This document shows positions 26,681-34,722 of a DNA stretch of 64,000 bases, piece by piece. Under the pieces are notes generated by a model. The model was not told the origin of the DNA. It ran no database searches and saw nothing but the letters and a program-made list of their open reading frames with translations. Numbering within the stretch: position 1 is the first letter of the stretch; each line of letters starts with the position of its first letter. A program made the translations under genes and the position numbers. Source of the stretch: Pedobacter cryotolerans (lineage in GTDB: Bacteria > Bacteroidota > Bacteroidia > Sphingobacteriales > Sphingobacteriaceae); assembly GCF_005116475.1 (NCBI RefSeq), contig NZ_SWBO01000010.1:1-64000 (forward strand). Reading direction: 5' to 3'.

Positions 26681-26815
26681 TTATTTAATCTATTTGTTTA
26701 ATTATTTTCAATTGTTAGGTTAAACTTTAATAGGCTCGGTTTAAAAATTGAGAATGCAAAAATACGTTTTTCATTCAAAGTATCAACTCTTTTTTAAGTA
26801 TTTAATCAGCAGGGC

Positions 26816-26872
26816 GTTTCGGCTACAGCAATAGATGTTTTATGTAGCCGAAAACCATTCGCCAAACCCATA
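26816..26872. repeat. Palindrome in the recF upstream region
   Basis: TCGGCTACA pairs with TGTAGCCGA around a 15-base loop, flanked by GGCG and CGCC. It lies between the divergent TPR and recF genes, just before the recF -7 box, and could be regulatory. Confidence 0.5.
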
Positions 26873-26879
26873 TATTCTG

Positions 26880-26887
26880 TATATTTG
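26880..26887 (+). promoter_or_regulatory. Probable -7 promoter box for recF
   Basis: TATATTTG fits TAnnTTTG and lies ten bases before the recF ATG, giving a very short or absent 5' UTR. Confidence 0.5.
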
Positions 26888-26897
26888 AAATTCAATT

Positions 26898-28001
26898 ATG
26901 TGGTTAAAAAACATCACCCTTTTAAACTTTAAAAACTATTCATCTGCCGAACTTCGCTTTGCTAAAACTGTGAATGCTTTTGTGGGCAATAATGGCGCTG
27001 GTAAAACCAATTTGCTAGATGCTATACATTATTTATGTTTATGTAAAAGCTATTTTAATCCGATAGATAGTCAGCAAATAAAAGCTGATGAAGACCTTTT
27101 TTTAATACAGGGTGATTTTGATCGACAAGAAAAAAACGAGAAAATAACCTGTGGCTTAAAACGTAACCAGAAAAAGCAATTTAAGCGAAACAAGAAAGAA
27201 TACGATAAACTGGCTCATCATATAGGTCTTTTCCCTTTGGTAATGATCTCCCCTTATGATGTAAACTTGATAATGGATGGGAGTGAGGAACGCCGAAAAT
27301 TTATTGATAACGTAATTTCACAAACCGATTCTAATTATTTAGATGAACTTATTATTTATAACAAACATTTACTCAATAGAAATTCGCTGTTAAAGCAGGT
27401 GGCAGTAACAAGAAAACTTGATGTTACGCTATTGCAAATATTGGATGAGCAATTGATTGTTTCTGGAAATAAGATTTTCGAAAAGCGTAAACAGTTTTTG
27501 TTGGATTTTATTCCATTATTTAATCAGCATTATAGTTTTATTACTGAGGATGCAGAGCAGGTGTCTTTAAACTATCAATCGCAGTTAAACGAACAAAAGT
27601 TTGAGGATTTATTGAATCAATCTATTGAAAAAGATAGAATTTTAGAACGTACTACCACAGGTATTCACAAAGATGAATTGCTTTTTGCCATTGGCGATAT
27701 GCCGTTAAAAAAGTTTGGATCACAAGGGCAACAAAAATCTTTTTTGATTGCGTTGAAGTTAGCGCAATATAGTTACCTGCAAAAGTTTAGAGCGTTTAAA
27801 CCGTTATTGTTATTAGATGATATTTTTGATAAATTAGATGATCATCGCGTTCGTAAATTAATGGAAATGGTTTCTCATCATGATTTTGGGCAAATTTTTA
27901 TTACAGATACTGGAAGAGAAAGGGTACTTTCTGTTTTTAAAGAAATAAACGTGGAAGTAACTTTGTTTGAGGTAGAAAATGGAATGATTAAACATGCGTA
28001 A
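26898..28001 (+). CDS. recF: DNA replication and repair protein RecF
   Basis: 367 residues. Walker A GNNGAGKTNLLDAIHYL (about residues 29-45), the LFIGDMPLKKFGSQGQQKS signature region and Walker B LLLLDDIFDKLDD (about 300-312) match RecF, an SMC-like ATPase that helps load RecA at gapped DNA. The next gene (DUF721) overlaps its end by eight bases. This recF-DUF721 pairing is common in bacteria and, outside the dnaA locus, in Bacteroidota. Confidence 0.96.
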   Translation: MWLKNITLLNFKNYSSAELRFAKTVNAFVGNNGAGKTNLLDAIHYLCLCKSYFNPIDSQQIKADEDLFLIQGDFDRQEKNEKITCGLKRNQKKQFKRNKKEYDKLAHHIGLFPLVMISPYDVNLIMDGSEERRKFIDNVISQTDSNYLDELIIYNKHLLNRNSLLKQVAVTRKLDVTLLQILDEQLIVSGNKIFEKRKQFLLDFIPLFNQHYSFITEDAEQVSLNYQSQLNEQKFEDLLNQSIEKDRILERTTTGIHKDELLFAIGDMPLKKFGSQGQQKSFLIALKLAQYSYLQKFRAFKPLLLLDDIFDKLDDHRVRKLMEMVSHHDFGQIFITDTGRERVLSVFKEINVEVTLFEVENGMIKHA

Positions 28002-28284
28002 ACCGAATGATGTTACACTAAAAGAAGCAATAACAAAAATGCTGTCTGTTTATCGTTTGCGTGGCAAATATGATGAAACCGGTGTTGTTGTGCATTGGCC
28101 AGAATTAATGGGTACAGCTGTTGCCAACCGTACAACTCAAATTTATGTAAGTAATAGCAAGTTGTTTGTCAGGATAGAATCTTCAGTTATAAAAAACGAG
28201 CTTTTAATGGTAAGAACCGGTATCATCGACAAATTGAATGAGCGAGCAGGTGCTAAAGTAATTACCGAAATTGTCTTTTTGTAA
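27994..28284 (+). CDS. DUF721 domain protein (DciA-like)
   Basis: 96 residues. VVVHWPELMGTAVANRTTQIYVSNSKLFVRIESS is the DUF721 core. DciA proteins recruit or load the replicative helicase in bacteria lacking DnaC/DnaI. The overlap with recF supports a DNA-replication role. Assignment as a working DciA is inference from family and neighbour. Confidence 0.85.
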   Translation: MRKPNDVTLKEAITKMLSVYRLRGKYDETGVVVHWPELMGTAVANRTTQIYVSNSKLFVRIESSVIKNELLMVRTGIIDKLNERAGAKVITEIVFL

Positions 28285-28305
28285 TTAAGAAATAGTTTAA
28301 GTTTT

Positions 28306-28331
28306 TGATGTTGGCTGTTACACCAACATCA
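28306..28331. terminator. Hairpin between DUF721 and the small lipoprotein gene
   Basis: TGATGTTGG (28306-28314) pairs with CCAACATCA (28323-28331) between two convergent genes. There is no strong T-run on either side, so termination is possible but not certain. Confidence 0.45.
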
Positions 28332-28340
28332 GCCACAAAT

Positions 28341-28514
28341 TTATCCTTTACCACCAAATACTTTTGAGATTAACCAAATAACTAAGGCTAATACAAGTAC
28401 CACTACAATTGCACCAGCCCAAACGCCAGCTTCAAAAATTCCGGTTATTAAATCACAGCTAGTTAATGTAGTACAAAATAAGGCGATTGCCGCCAATGGG
28501 ATATATTTTTTCAT
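28341..28514 (-). CDS. Small lipoprotein with one membrane helix (57 residues)
   Basis: The ORF runs from ATG at 28514 to TAA at 28341. A signal MKKYIPLAAIALFCTTLTSC ends in a lipobox-like LTSC with Cys at residue 20, followed by DLITGIFEAGVWAGAIVVV and a hydrophobic segment up to WLISKVFGGKG. Such peptides are frequent in Bacteroidota, where I recall them being labelled phosphatidate cytidylyltransferase; nothing in this 57-residue sequence supports that enzyme. Role unknown. Confidence 0.7.
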   Translation of the reverse strand: MKKYIPLAAIALFCTTLTSCDLITGIFEAGVWAGAIVVVLVLALVIWLISKVFGGKG

Positions 28515-28566
28515 AATATTTCTGTTTAATTTTAAAATAAACAGCCTAAATCACGAATAGTTTGAA

Positions 28567-28600
28567 ATAAAAAAAAAGTCCATTCAGCATTGAACGGACT
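28567..28600 (-). terminator. Rho-independent terminator of the FKBP gene
   Basis: On the minus strand AGTCC and TTCA pair with TGAA and GGACT, followed by a run of nine T, directly after the FKBP gene at 28626-29399. Confidence 0.85.
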
Positions 28601-28625
28601 CACATTAGATAATAATTATCCAGCT

Positions 28626-29399
28626 TTAATTCACTTTAATCAATTCAACTTCAAAAATCAAGGTGCTATAAGGTGGTATATCTTGCATTTGTCTTGAGCC
28701 GTATGCTAAACTGTAAGGAACAAAAAAGCGATATTTAGATCCTTCGTTCATTAGTTGTAAACCTTCTGTCCAGCCGCTAATCACTTGGCTTAAACCAAAA
28801 GAAGTTGGCTCGCTTCTTTTATAAGAACTGTCAAACTCAAAACCACTCAATAAGGTTCCTTTATAATGTACAGTTACATTAGCTGCAGCTGATGCTGGTT
28901 TTGCTCCAGTACCTTGCTTTAAAATTTCATACTGTAAGCCACTTGCAGTAGTTTTTATGCCTGGTTTAACTTTGTTAGCGGCCAAAAAATCTTTTCCAAT
29001 TTTAATACTTGGTTCAAATTTTTTCATTTCTTCCGCTTCGCGTACTTTGCTAAAACTAGCAAACAAACTATTTACTGCTTGTTGGCATTGTGCTTCGGTT
29101 AACAACGGATTTGCTTTCGCAAAAACATCCTTTAAACCTTTGTTAAATAACTCGTAGTTTAAAGTGTTCATTCCGCCAGATTTAAAACTACTGGCTACAT
29201 TTATGCCTAAAGCATAACTTGCAGAATCGAGATTGCTATTAAATAATTTAGCTTTAACAGCAGGCTTTGTAGCTGGTTTAGCAACAGATTTAGTAGTAGT
29301 AATCGGTTTTTTAACAGTTGTAGTTTTTTTTGCGGGAGTTTGCGCAGTGGCATTAATTGCAAATAATGTAACTACAGCTGCAGTAATAACTTTTTTCAT
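28626..29399 (-). CDS. FKBP-type peptidyl-prolyl isomerase, exported
   Basis: 257 residues. A signal peptide (MKKVITAAVVTLFAINATAQ) is followed by a Thr/Lys/Pro-rich linker. Then comes an N-terminal dimerisation domain of the Mip/FkpA type (SYALGINVASSFKSGG...), and a C-terminal FKBP domain from about residue 160 (NVTVHYKGTLLSGFEFDSSYKR, VISGWTEGLQLMNEGSKYRF, PPYSTLIFEVELI). It probably folds proteins in the periplasm. Single gene with its own terminator. Confidence 0.92.
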   Translation of the reverse strand: MKKVITAAVVTLFAINATAQTPAKKTTTVKKPITTTKSVAKPATKPAVKAKLFNSNLDSASYALGINVASSFKSGGMNTLNYELFNKGLKDVFAKANPLLTEAQCQQAVNSLFASFSKVREAEEMKKFEPSIKIGKDFLAANKVKPGIKTTASGLQYEILKQGTGAKPASAAANVTVHYKGTLLSGFEFDSSYKRSEPTSFGLSQVISGWTEGLQLMNEGSKYRFFVPYSLAYGSRQMQDIPPYSTLIFEVELIKVN

Positions 29400-29423
29400 C
29401 TTAAAATTTAAAGTCGAAATATA

Positions 29424-29462
29424 AATAAAAAAATAAGCACCTTAAATAAATGAGGTGCTTAT
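29424..29462 (-). terminator. Rho-independent terminator of ndk
   Basis: ATAAGCACCT (29433-29442) pairs with AGGTGCTTAT (29453-29462). On the minus strand the hairpin is followed by a T-rich run, just after ndk. Confidence 0.85.
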
Positions 29463-29485
29463 CAATAATTTTATTACAGGTTTAC

Positions 29486-29905
29486 TTAAAAACGCTCATC
29501 AGCTTTAAAGAAGAAATCTCCTTCAATTTGAGCATTCTCATCAGAATCAGACCCGTGAACAGCATTTGCATCGATAGATTTTGCGTATTTCTGGCGGATT
29601 GTACCTTCAGCAGCCTCAGCCGGGTTGGTAGCACCAATTAAGTTTCTGAAATCTTCAATCGCGTTATCTTTTTCTAAGATAGCGGCAACGATTGGTCCAG
29701 AAGACATAAAGCTCACTAAATCACCATAAAACGGGCGAGATTTATGTACTTCATAAAACTTTCCAGCAGTTTCTTCTGTTAGTTTGGTGTATTTTAAAGC
29801 AATGATTTTAAAACCTGCGTTTGTAATGTCATTTATAATTGCGCCAATGTGCCCGTTTGCTACAGCATCAGGCTTAATCATGGTAAATGTTCTATTTGTA
29901 CTCAT
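29486..29905 (-). CDS. ndk: Nucleoside-diphosphate kinase
   Basis: 139 residues, normal length. [17 protein letters not shown] opens the protein and the catalytic His lies in [14 protein letters not shown] (about residue 116). It transfers the gamma phosphate between nucleoside triphosphates and diphosphates. Divergent from nrnA. Confidence 0.97.
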   Translation of the reverse strand: MSTNRTFTMIKPDAVANGHIGAIINDITNAGFKIIALKYTKLTEETAGKFYEVHKSRPFYGDLVSFMSSGPIVAAILEKDNAIEDFRNLIGATNPAEAAEGTIRQKYAKSIDANAVHGSDSDENAQIEGDFFFKADERF

Positions 29906-29997
29906 TTGTATTTAATTGAATTTTTTGCAAAAATACAATACTTTAACTTAATATTAAAGCTAATCCAATAAAAGCTATCTATTATACCTAAAATTAT

Positions 29998-30005
29998 TAG
30001 CTTTG
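29998..30005 (+). promoter_or_regulatory. Probable -7 promoter box for the DHH phosphoesterase
   Basis: TAGCTTTG fits TAnnTTTG and lies 14 bases before the ATG at 30020. Confidence 0.45.
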
Positions 30006-30019
30006 CAGGCGAAAAAATT

Positions 30020-31030
30020 ATGATATCACTTTCAGAATTAAAAACTTTACTGGCAACACCTCAAAAAATTGTCATTACAACTCACCATAAACCAGATGGC
30101 GATGCGATGGGTTCTTCTTTGGGTTTGTACGCTTTTTTAATACAAAAAGGGCATCATGTTACAGTTATTACCCCAACAGATTACCCAGATTTTTTACATT
30201 GGTTACCCAATAATAGCAATGTTGTTATTTATACCGAGGCGGTAGAGAAATCTATCCAACTTGTTAGTGAAGCGAGTTTAATTTTCTGCTGTGATTTTAA
30301 TACCTTAAGTAGAATTAATGATTTAGGTGAGCACATTCGCAATGCGGAAGGTTTAAAAGTGATGATTGACCATCACTTAGATCCAGAAGATTTTGATGAT
30401 TATCGCCATTGGAATATCAATGCCTGTGCTGCTGCTCAGTTAGTTTACGATTTTATTGTAAATGAATTGGGTGAAGCCGAGTTGATCAATAAAGATGTTG
30501 CCTCATGTTTGTATACGGGTATCATGACAGATTCTGGTTCATTCCGTTTCCCATCTGCAACATCAAATGTATATCGCATTGCGGCAGATTTGATTGATTT
30601 AGGTGCCGAACATTGGAGAATTCACCAGTTGGTGTACGATAATGCTTCGGAAAATCGTTTACGTTTCTTAGGCCATTGTTTATCTAATAAGTTAGAAATA
30701 CTAAGAGATGTAAATGTAGCAATCATCAATGTAAATGCAGAAGAGTTAAAACAGTACGATATAGCTACAGGTGATACCGAAGGAATAGTAAATTATGCAT
30801 TGTCGATTAATGGAATTAAATTGGCTGCTTTTATTATAGAAAGAACTGATAAAGTTAAATTATCTTTGCGCTCAACAGGAGATTTTCCCGCTAATGAAAT
30901 ATGTAAAAAGTATTTTAATGGAGGTGGGCATAGAAACGCTGCAGGCGGTGTGTCTGAAAAGAATTTACCCGACACTATCGCAGAATTTAAATCAATTTTA
31001 CCAGAGTATAAAACACAATTATTACAATAA
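30020..31030 (+). CDS. DHH family phosphoesterase, NrnA-like (oligoribonuclease / pAp phosphatase)
   Basis: 336 residues. DHH-domain motifs HHKPDGDAMGSSLG (about 22-35) and MIDHHLDPED (about 115-124), and the DHHA1 motif GGGHRNAAGG near residue 300, are in place. NrnA-type enzymes degrade nanoRNA to mononucleotides and dephosphorylate 3'-phosphoadenosine-5'-phosphate. Followed 43 bases later by an FKBP lipoprotein on the same strand. Confidence 0.9.
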   Translation: MISLSELKTLLATPQKIVITTHHKPDGDAMGSSLGLYAFLIQKGHHVTVITPTDYPDFLHWLPNNSNVVIYTEAVEKSIQLVSEASLIFCCDFNTLSRINDLGEHIRNAEGLKVMIDHHLDPEDFDDYRHWNINACAAAQLVYDFIVNELGEAELINKDVASCLYTGIMTDSGSFRFPSATSNVYRIAADLIDLGAEHWRIHQLVYDNASENRLRFLGHCLSNKLEILRDVNVAIINVNAEELKQYDIATGDTEGIVNYALSINGIKLAAFIIERTDKVKLSLRSTGDFPANEICKKYFNGGGHRNAAGGVSEKNLPDTIAEFKSILPEYKTQLLQ

Positions 31031-31073
31031 AAATTAAAAGAGAGATAACTCTCAATCAACCAAAAAATAGAAA

Positions 31074-32054
31074 ATGAAAAAAAGTTTAGTAATTCTTTTA
31101 GCAGCTACCTTAGGTTTAGCAGCTTGTAATCAAGAGAAAAAAGGTGCTGGGGGTTTATTATATACCATCCACAAATCTGAAAACAAAGAGAAAATTAAAG
31201 AAGGTGATATCATTAAAATGAACCTTATCGTTAAAAATGATAAAGACTCTGTTTTCTTTAGTTCTTATGATAATGAAATGCCACAAGTATTTATGGCACA
31301 GAAAAAAATGTATGCTGGCGACCAAAATGATGCTTTGGCATTGTTAGGTGAAGGCGATAGCGCTACTTTTAAAATTAATTTAGATACGCTTGAGAAATAC
31401 ACTAAGCAACCAAAAGGCGAGCAATTTAAAAATGATAAATTTCAAACTTTTGTAGTTAAAATAGAAAAAGTATTCAAAAAGAATGCTGGCGAAGTAGATT
31501 CAGCTTTCCAAAAAAGAGCTAATGATTTTTTCCAAGCTGATTTTAAAGCAACAATGGATAAAGTTAAAAATAGTGAAGATGCTAAGCTTAAAAAATATAT
31601 CGATGATAAAGATTTAAAAACTAAAGTATCAGCTAGTGGTTTGCATTACATCATTACAACTCCAGGTTCTGCAGAAAGACCAGCTTTAGGCGATACGGTT
31701 GAAATTAACTATACTGGTAGCTTAACTAAAAAAGGTCAAGATGGAAAGTATAAAGTATTTGATACCAGTGATGCTAAAGTTTCAAAAGAAAGCGGTTTAG
31801 ATAAAATGCAAATGGGCAGAACTTACGGTCCAACTAAAATGGTTTACGGACAAACCGTACCTGGTTTTACAGAAGCTATTTCATTAGTTGGCGTAGGTGG
31901 TAAAGCTACCGTTGTTATGCCTTCTAAATTAGGTTATGGCGAACAAGGTAATCCTCAAGCAGGTATTGGTCCATTTGCTCCAATAGCATTTGATATCGAG
32001 ATTGTTAAAATTATTAAAGGAACAACTCCTCCACCAGCACCAGTGCAACCATAA
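31074..32054 (+). CDS. FKBP-type peptidyl-prolyl isomerase lipoprotein
   Basis: 326 residues. Lipoprotein signal with LGLAAC lipobox (Cys about residue 18). The N-terminal half is a degenerate FKBP-like region (GDIIKMNLIVKNDKDSVF, LLGEGDSATFKI). The C-terminal half is a full FKBP domain (LGDTVEINYTGSLTKKG, VPGFTEAISLVGVGGKATVV, APIAFDIEIVKI). Two FKBP-fold units in tandem are typical of gliding-associated relatives in Bacteroidota. It ends in a Pro-rich tail and a strong terminator. Confidence 0.9.
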   Translation: MKKSLVILLAATLGLAACNQEKKGAGGLLYTIHKSENKEKIKEGDIIKMNLIVKNDKDSVFFSSYDNEMPQVFMAQKKMYAGDQNDALALLGEGDSATFKINLDTLEKYTKQPKGEQFKNDKFQTFVVKIEKVFKKNAGEVDSAFQKRANDFFQADFKATMDKVKNSEDAKLKKYIDDKDLKTKVSASGLHYIITTPGSAERPALGDTVEINYTGSLTKKGQDGKYKVFDTSDAKVSKESGLDKMQMGRTYGPTKMVYGQTVPGFTEAISLVGVGGKATVVMPSKLGYGEQGNPQAGIGPFAPIAFDIEIVKIIKGTTPPPAPVQP

Positions 32055-32071
32055 AATATTATAATTCATAG

Positions 32072-32103
32072 AAACCCTGTTTGGCAACAAGCAGGGTTTT
32101 TTT
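32072..32103 (+). terminator. Rho-independent terminator of the FKBP lipoprotein gene
   Basis: AAACCCTG (32072-32079) pairs with CAGGGTTT (32092-32099), followed by a T-run. Confidence 0.9.
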
Positions 32104-32139
32104 GTGCAATAAGATTTACCAAATAAAAGCAAATTAAAA

Positions 32140-32147
32140 TACCTTTG
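32140..32147 (+). promoter_or_regulatory. -7-like box directly before tatD
   Basis: TACCTTTG fits TAnnTTTG and ends three bases before the ATG at 32151. A transcript from here would be leaderless or start inside the gene, so either the mRNA is leaderless or the true start is downstream. Confidence 0.4.
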
Positions 32148-32150
32148 TAA

Positions 32151-32918
32151 ATGTTGTTAACAGATACCCATACGCACCTATATTACGAAACTGACCAAGA
32201 AAAGCAAGATTTATTAATGCAGCGTTGTTTCGCTCTTGATGTAAAACGACTTTTTTTGCCAAATGTAGATGTAAAGTCTATTGCTATGATTGATCAGTTG
32301 GTGCTAAAATATCCTGAAAACTGTTTTGCAATGGCTGGTTTGCATCCATGTGATGTGAAAGAGGGTTACGAAGAACAATTATCAATCATTTACAACAGCA
32401 TAGCTGATAGAAATATTTTTGCCATAGGCGAAATTGGGATTGATTTATATTGGGATAAAACAACTTTAACTATTCAGCAAGATGCTTTTAAAAAACAAAT
32501 AGCTTGGGCAAAAGAGTTAAACTTGCCAATTGTAATTCACTGTCGTGAAGCTTTTGATGAAGTTTTTGAGGTTTTGGATTCAGAAAAGGATGAAAAGTTA
32601 AGAGGTATATTCCATTGCTTTACTGGAGATTTAGAACAAGCAAAAAGAGCAATTGATTTAAATTTCTATTTGGGAATTGGTGGTGTGGTAACTTATAAAA
32701 AAGCTGGTTTGGATTTGGTGTTAGCCGATATACCTTTGAACAAGATTGTTTTAGAAACTGATTCTCCTTATTTAGCACCCGTTCCTTATCGGGGTAAACC
32801 TAATGAAAGTAGTTACCTTATCCATATTGCACAAAAAGTGGCGGAGATTTATGGTTTAAGTTTAGAAGAAGTTGCTGAAGTAACAACAGAGAATTCTAGG
32901 AAGGTTTTTGGGGTTTAA
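32151..32918 (+). CDS. tatD: TatD family metal-dependent hydrolase
   Basis: 255 residues. The metal ligands are visible as DTHTHLYY (residues 4-11), IGEIGIDLYW (about 96-105), PIVIHCREAFDE (about 128-139), GIFHCFTGD and LETDSPYLAP. TatD-type enzymes act as 3'-5' exonucleases or related phosphohydrolases in DNA repair and turnover. The start may be later than the first ATG given the promoter box. Confidence 0.93.
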   Translation: MLLTDTHTHLYYETDQEKQDLLMQRCFALDVKRLFLPNVDVKSIAMIDQLVLKYPENCFAMAGLHPCDVKEGYEEQLSIIYNSIADRNIFAIGEIGIDLYWDKTTLTIQQDAFKKQIAWAKELNLPIVIHCREAFDEVFEVLDSEKDEKLRGIFHCFTGDLEQAKRAIDLNFYLGIGGVVTYKKAGLDLVLADIPLNKIVLETDSPYLAPVPYRGKPNESSYLIHIAQKVAEIYGLSLEEVAEVTTENSRKVFGV

Positions 32919-32938
32919 TAAACAGAACACTGAGTTTG

Positions 32939-32956
32939 CACAGAGAGAAAGAGTTA
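32939..32956. repeat. Left flanking inverted repeat of the GxxExxY gene
   Basis: CACAGAGAGAAAGAGTTA, facing ACTCTTTCTCTGTG at 33480-33493 on the other side of the GxxExxY gene. Confidence 0.55.
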
Positions 32957-33024
32957 CAATTATTAACTAATAGTTAATTAAGTATTTGTTTTTCAAATTG
33001 TTAAGTATAATTGTACATTGCATA

Positions 33025-33402
33025 ATGTCGGAAGATTTTTTAACAAAAGGAATTATCGGCGTTGCAATTGAAGTTCATACAACATTAGGGCCCGGTCTTC
33101 TTGAAAATGCCTATAAAGAATGCCTCTATTATAAACTGTGTAAAGAAGGTTTTCATGTTGAGAAAGAAAAGATTATGCCACTTGTATTTGAAGAGGTCAA
33201 GTTAGATTGTGGCTACAGGATTGATTTGTTAGTTGAAGATAGAATTGTCATCGAATTAAAAAGTGTTGTAGCTTTAAATGATGTTCATCTTGCTCAAACT
33301 TTGACTTACATGAAACTGGGTAATTATAAACATGGATTATTAATGAATTTTAATGTTTTTAGATTAAAAGAAGGAATTAGACGAATAGTGAATGGTTACT
33401 GA
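33025..33402 (+). CDS. GxxExxY family protein (PD-(D/E)XK-like)
   Basis: 125 residues from the ATG at 33025 (MSEDFLTKGIIGVAIEVH); an upstream ATG at 32986 adds a non-family segment. The family signature GPGLLENAYKECLYY (G-x-x-E-x-x-Y) is at about residues 22-36. The nuclease-like core is CGYRIDLLVEDRIVIELKSV (about 68-87), with D and E-x-K spaced as in PD-(D/E)XK folds. Function unknown. Many Bacteroidota genomes carry scattered copies between housekeeping genes. Here it is framed by CTCTGTG-type inverted repeats. Confidence 0.85.
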   Translation: MSEDFLTKGIIGVAIEVHTTLGPGLLENAYKECLYYKLCKEGFHVEKEKIMPLVFEEVKLDCGYRIDLLVEDRIVIELKSVVALNDVHLAQTLTYMKLGNYKHGLLMNFNVFRLKEGIRRIVNGY

Positions 33403-33478
33403 TTTCTCCATTTCTCTGTGTTTTCTCTTCTTCTCGGTGCTAAAATGCATCATAGAATGATATTGAATTACTCTTCTT

Positions 33479-33493
33479 CACTCTTTCTCTGTG
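33479..33493. repeat. Right flanking inverted repeat of the GxxExxY gene
   Basis: CACTCTTTCTCTGTG, complement of the left repeat at 32939-32956 with one base missing. A related TTTCTCTGTG word also sits at about 33410-33420. Confidence 0.55.
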
Positions 33494-33503
33494 TTAAAAA
33501 ACT

Positions 33504-33511
33504 TATCTTTG
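33504..33511 (+). promoter_or_regulatory. Probable -7 promoter box for asparaginase
   Basis: TATCTTTG fits TAnnTTTG and ends six bases before the ATG at 33518, predicting a leaderless transcript. Confidence 0.45.
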
Positions 33512-33517
33512 TAACGT

Positions 33518-34534
33518 ATGACAAAAATTCTAATCATCTATACCGGCGGTACAATCGGGATGGTAAATGACGCCAAAACTGGTACACTTATCCCTTTTGA
33601 TTTTGAACAAATTCAAGAAAACGTACCCGAATTAGCTCGATTAGATTATCAATTATCCGTTCATTCTTTTGATCCTATTTTAGATTCTTCTAACATGAAT
33701 CCAGAAATCTGGGCAGCATTAGCAGAGCTGATTAAAGAAAAATATGATGAATTTGATGGTTTTGTAATTTTACATGGTTCAGACACCATGTCGTTTACCG
33801 CTGCTGCATTAAGTTTTATGCTGCAAAATTTATCAAAAACAGTAGTTTTAACAGGTTCTCAATTGCCAATAGGCGAGATCAGAACAGATGCCAAAGAGAA
33901 TCTAATTACAGCCTTAGAGATTGCTGCTACCAAGAAAGACGGAAAAGCCATGGTGCCCGAAGTTTGTGTGTATTTCGATTATCAACTCTTCAGAGGTAAT
34001 CGTTCCATTAAAAACAACTCTGAAAAGTTTGAAGCATTCTCATCGCCAAATTATCCCATTTTAGCCGAAGCTGGAGTTAATCTAGATTTTTTTCCAAACT
34101 ATATTCTACCAAATCCAACTCAGCCATTTCAAATCCATACACAGTTTAAATCCAATATTGGCGTGTTAAAAATATATCCTGGTATTACAGAAAACGCGGT
34201 AAAAGCAATTACCGAATCTGCTGTAAGCGCTATAGTTTTAGAAGCATTTGGTTCTGGAAATACTACTACGGCAGAATGGTTCATCAATTGTTTACAAGCT
34301 GCAATAACGCAAGGTAAAATCATTGTAGATATTTCACAGTGTAAAGGTGGCTCTGTACAATTAGGTATGTATGAAACCAGTAGAAAATTACAGCAAATGG
34401 GCGTTTTAAGTGGTTATGATATGACTTTCGAGGCTACAGTAACTAAATTGATGTTTTTGATGGGCTTAGGTATTTCAAACGAAGAAATATGCAGACAAAT
34501 GGAAATTTCTATTGCCGGAGAGTTAACAAATTAG
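33518..34534 (+). CDS. ansA: L-asparaginase, type I
   Basis: 338 residues without a signal peptide, hence cytoplasmic. The first catalytic Thr lies in ILIIYTGGTIGMV (about residue 11) and the second in VILHGSDTMSFTAAAL (about residue 87 region), with the Lys in LTGSQLPIGEIRTDAKEN. It hydrolyses asparagine to aspartate and ammonia. Monocistronic. Confidence 0.93.
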   Translation: MTKILIIYTGGTIGMVNDAKTGTLIPFDFEQIQENVPELARLDYQLSVHSFDPILDSSNMNPEIWAALAELIKEKYDEFDGFVILHGSDTMSFTAAALSFMLQNLSKTVVLTGSQLPIGEIRTDAKENLITALEIAATKKDGKAMVPEVCVYFDYQLFRGNRSIKNNSEKFEAFSSPNYPILAEAGVNLDFFPNYILPNPTQPFQIHTQFKSNIGVLKIYPGITENAVKAITESAVSAIVLEAFGSGNTTTAEWFINCLQAAITQGKIIVDISQCKGGSVQLGMYETSRKLQQMGVLSGYDMTFEATVTKLMFLMGLGISNEEICRQMEISIAGELTN

Positions 34535-34559
34535 GTTCTTGGTTCAATTGTTCATTAGT

Positions 34560-34603
34560 TCTCACATCTCACATCTCAAACCTCAATCTCACATCTCAAT
34601 AAA
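34560..34603. repeat. Low-complexity CTCACATCTCA tandem tract
   Basis: Imperfect repeats of CTCACATCTCA(A) follow the asparaginase gene. A degenerate continuation (CTCATATCGCAAATCTCAA) appears at about 34686-34705. No gene content. Confidence 0.6.
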
Positions 34604-34722
34604 GTAAAATTGCTGCAATTATGACTACAATCATTCTGCTATAAAAATTTATAATCTTATTTTTGGAACTTTGATTAGTCGTTTGCCTCATATCGCAAAT
34701 CTCAATACTCAAATATACAGAA

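Noticed and set aside
26810-26860. AGCAGGGCG followed by a hairpin upstream of recF, resembling the 3' half of the structured element
   Set aside because: No matching AAACC 5' half or second loop strand was found, so it was not counted as a ninth copy.
34621-34644. Seven-codon ORF (MTTIILL) upstream of the CstB-like gene, considered as another leader peptide
   Set aside because: Too short and without stalling features or a promoter box; nothing beyond chance.
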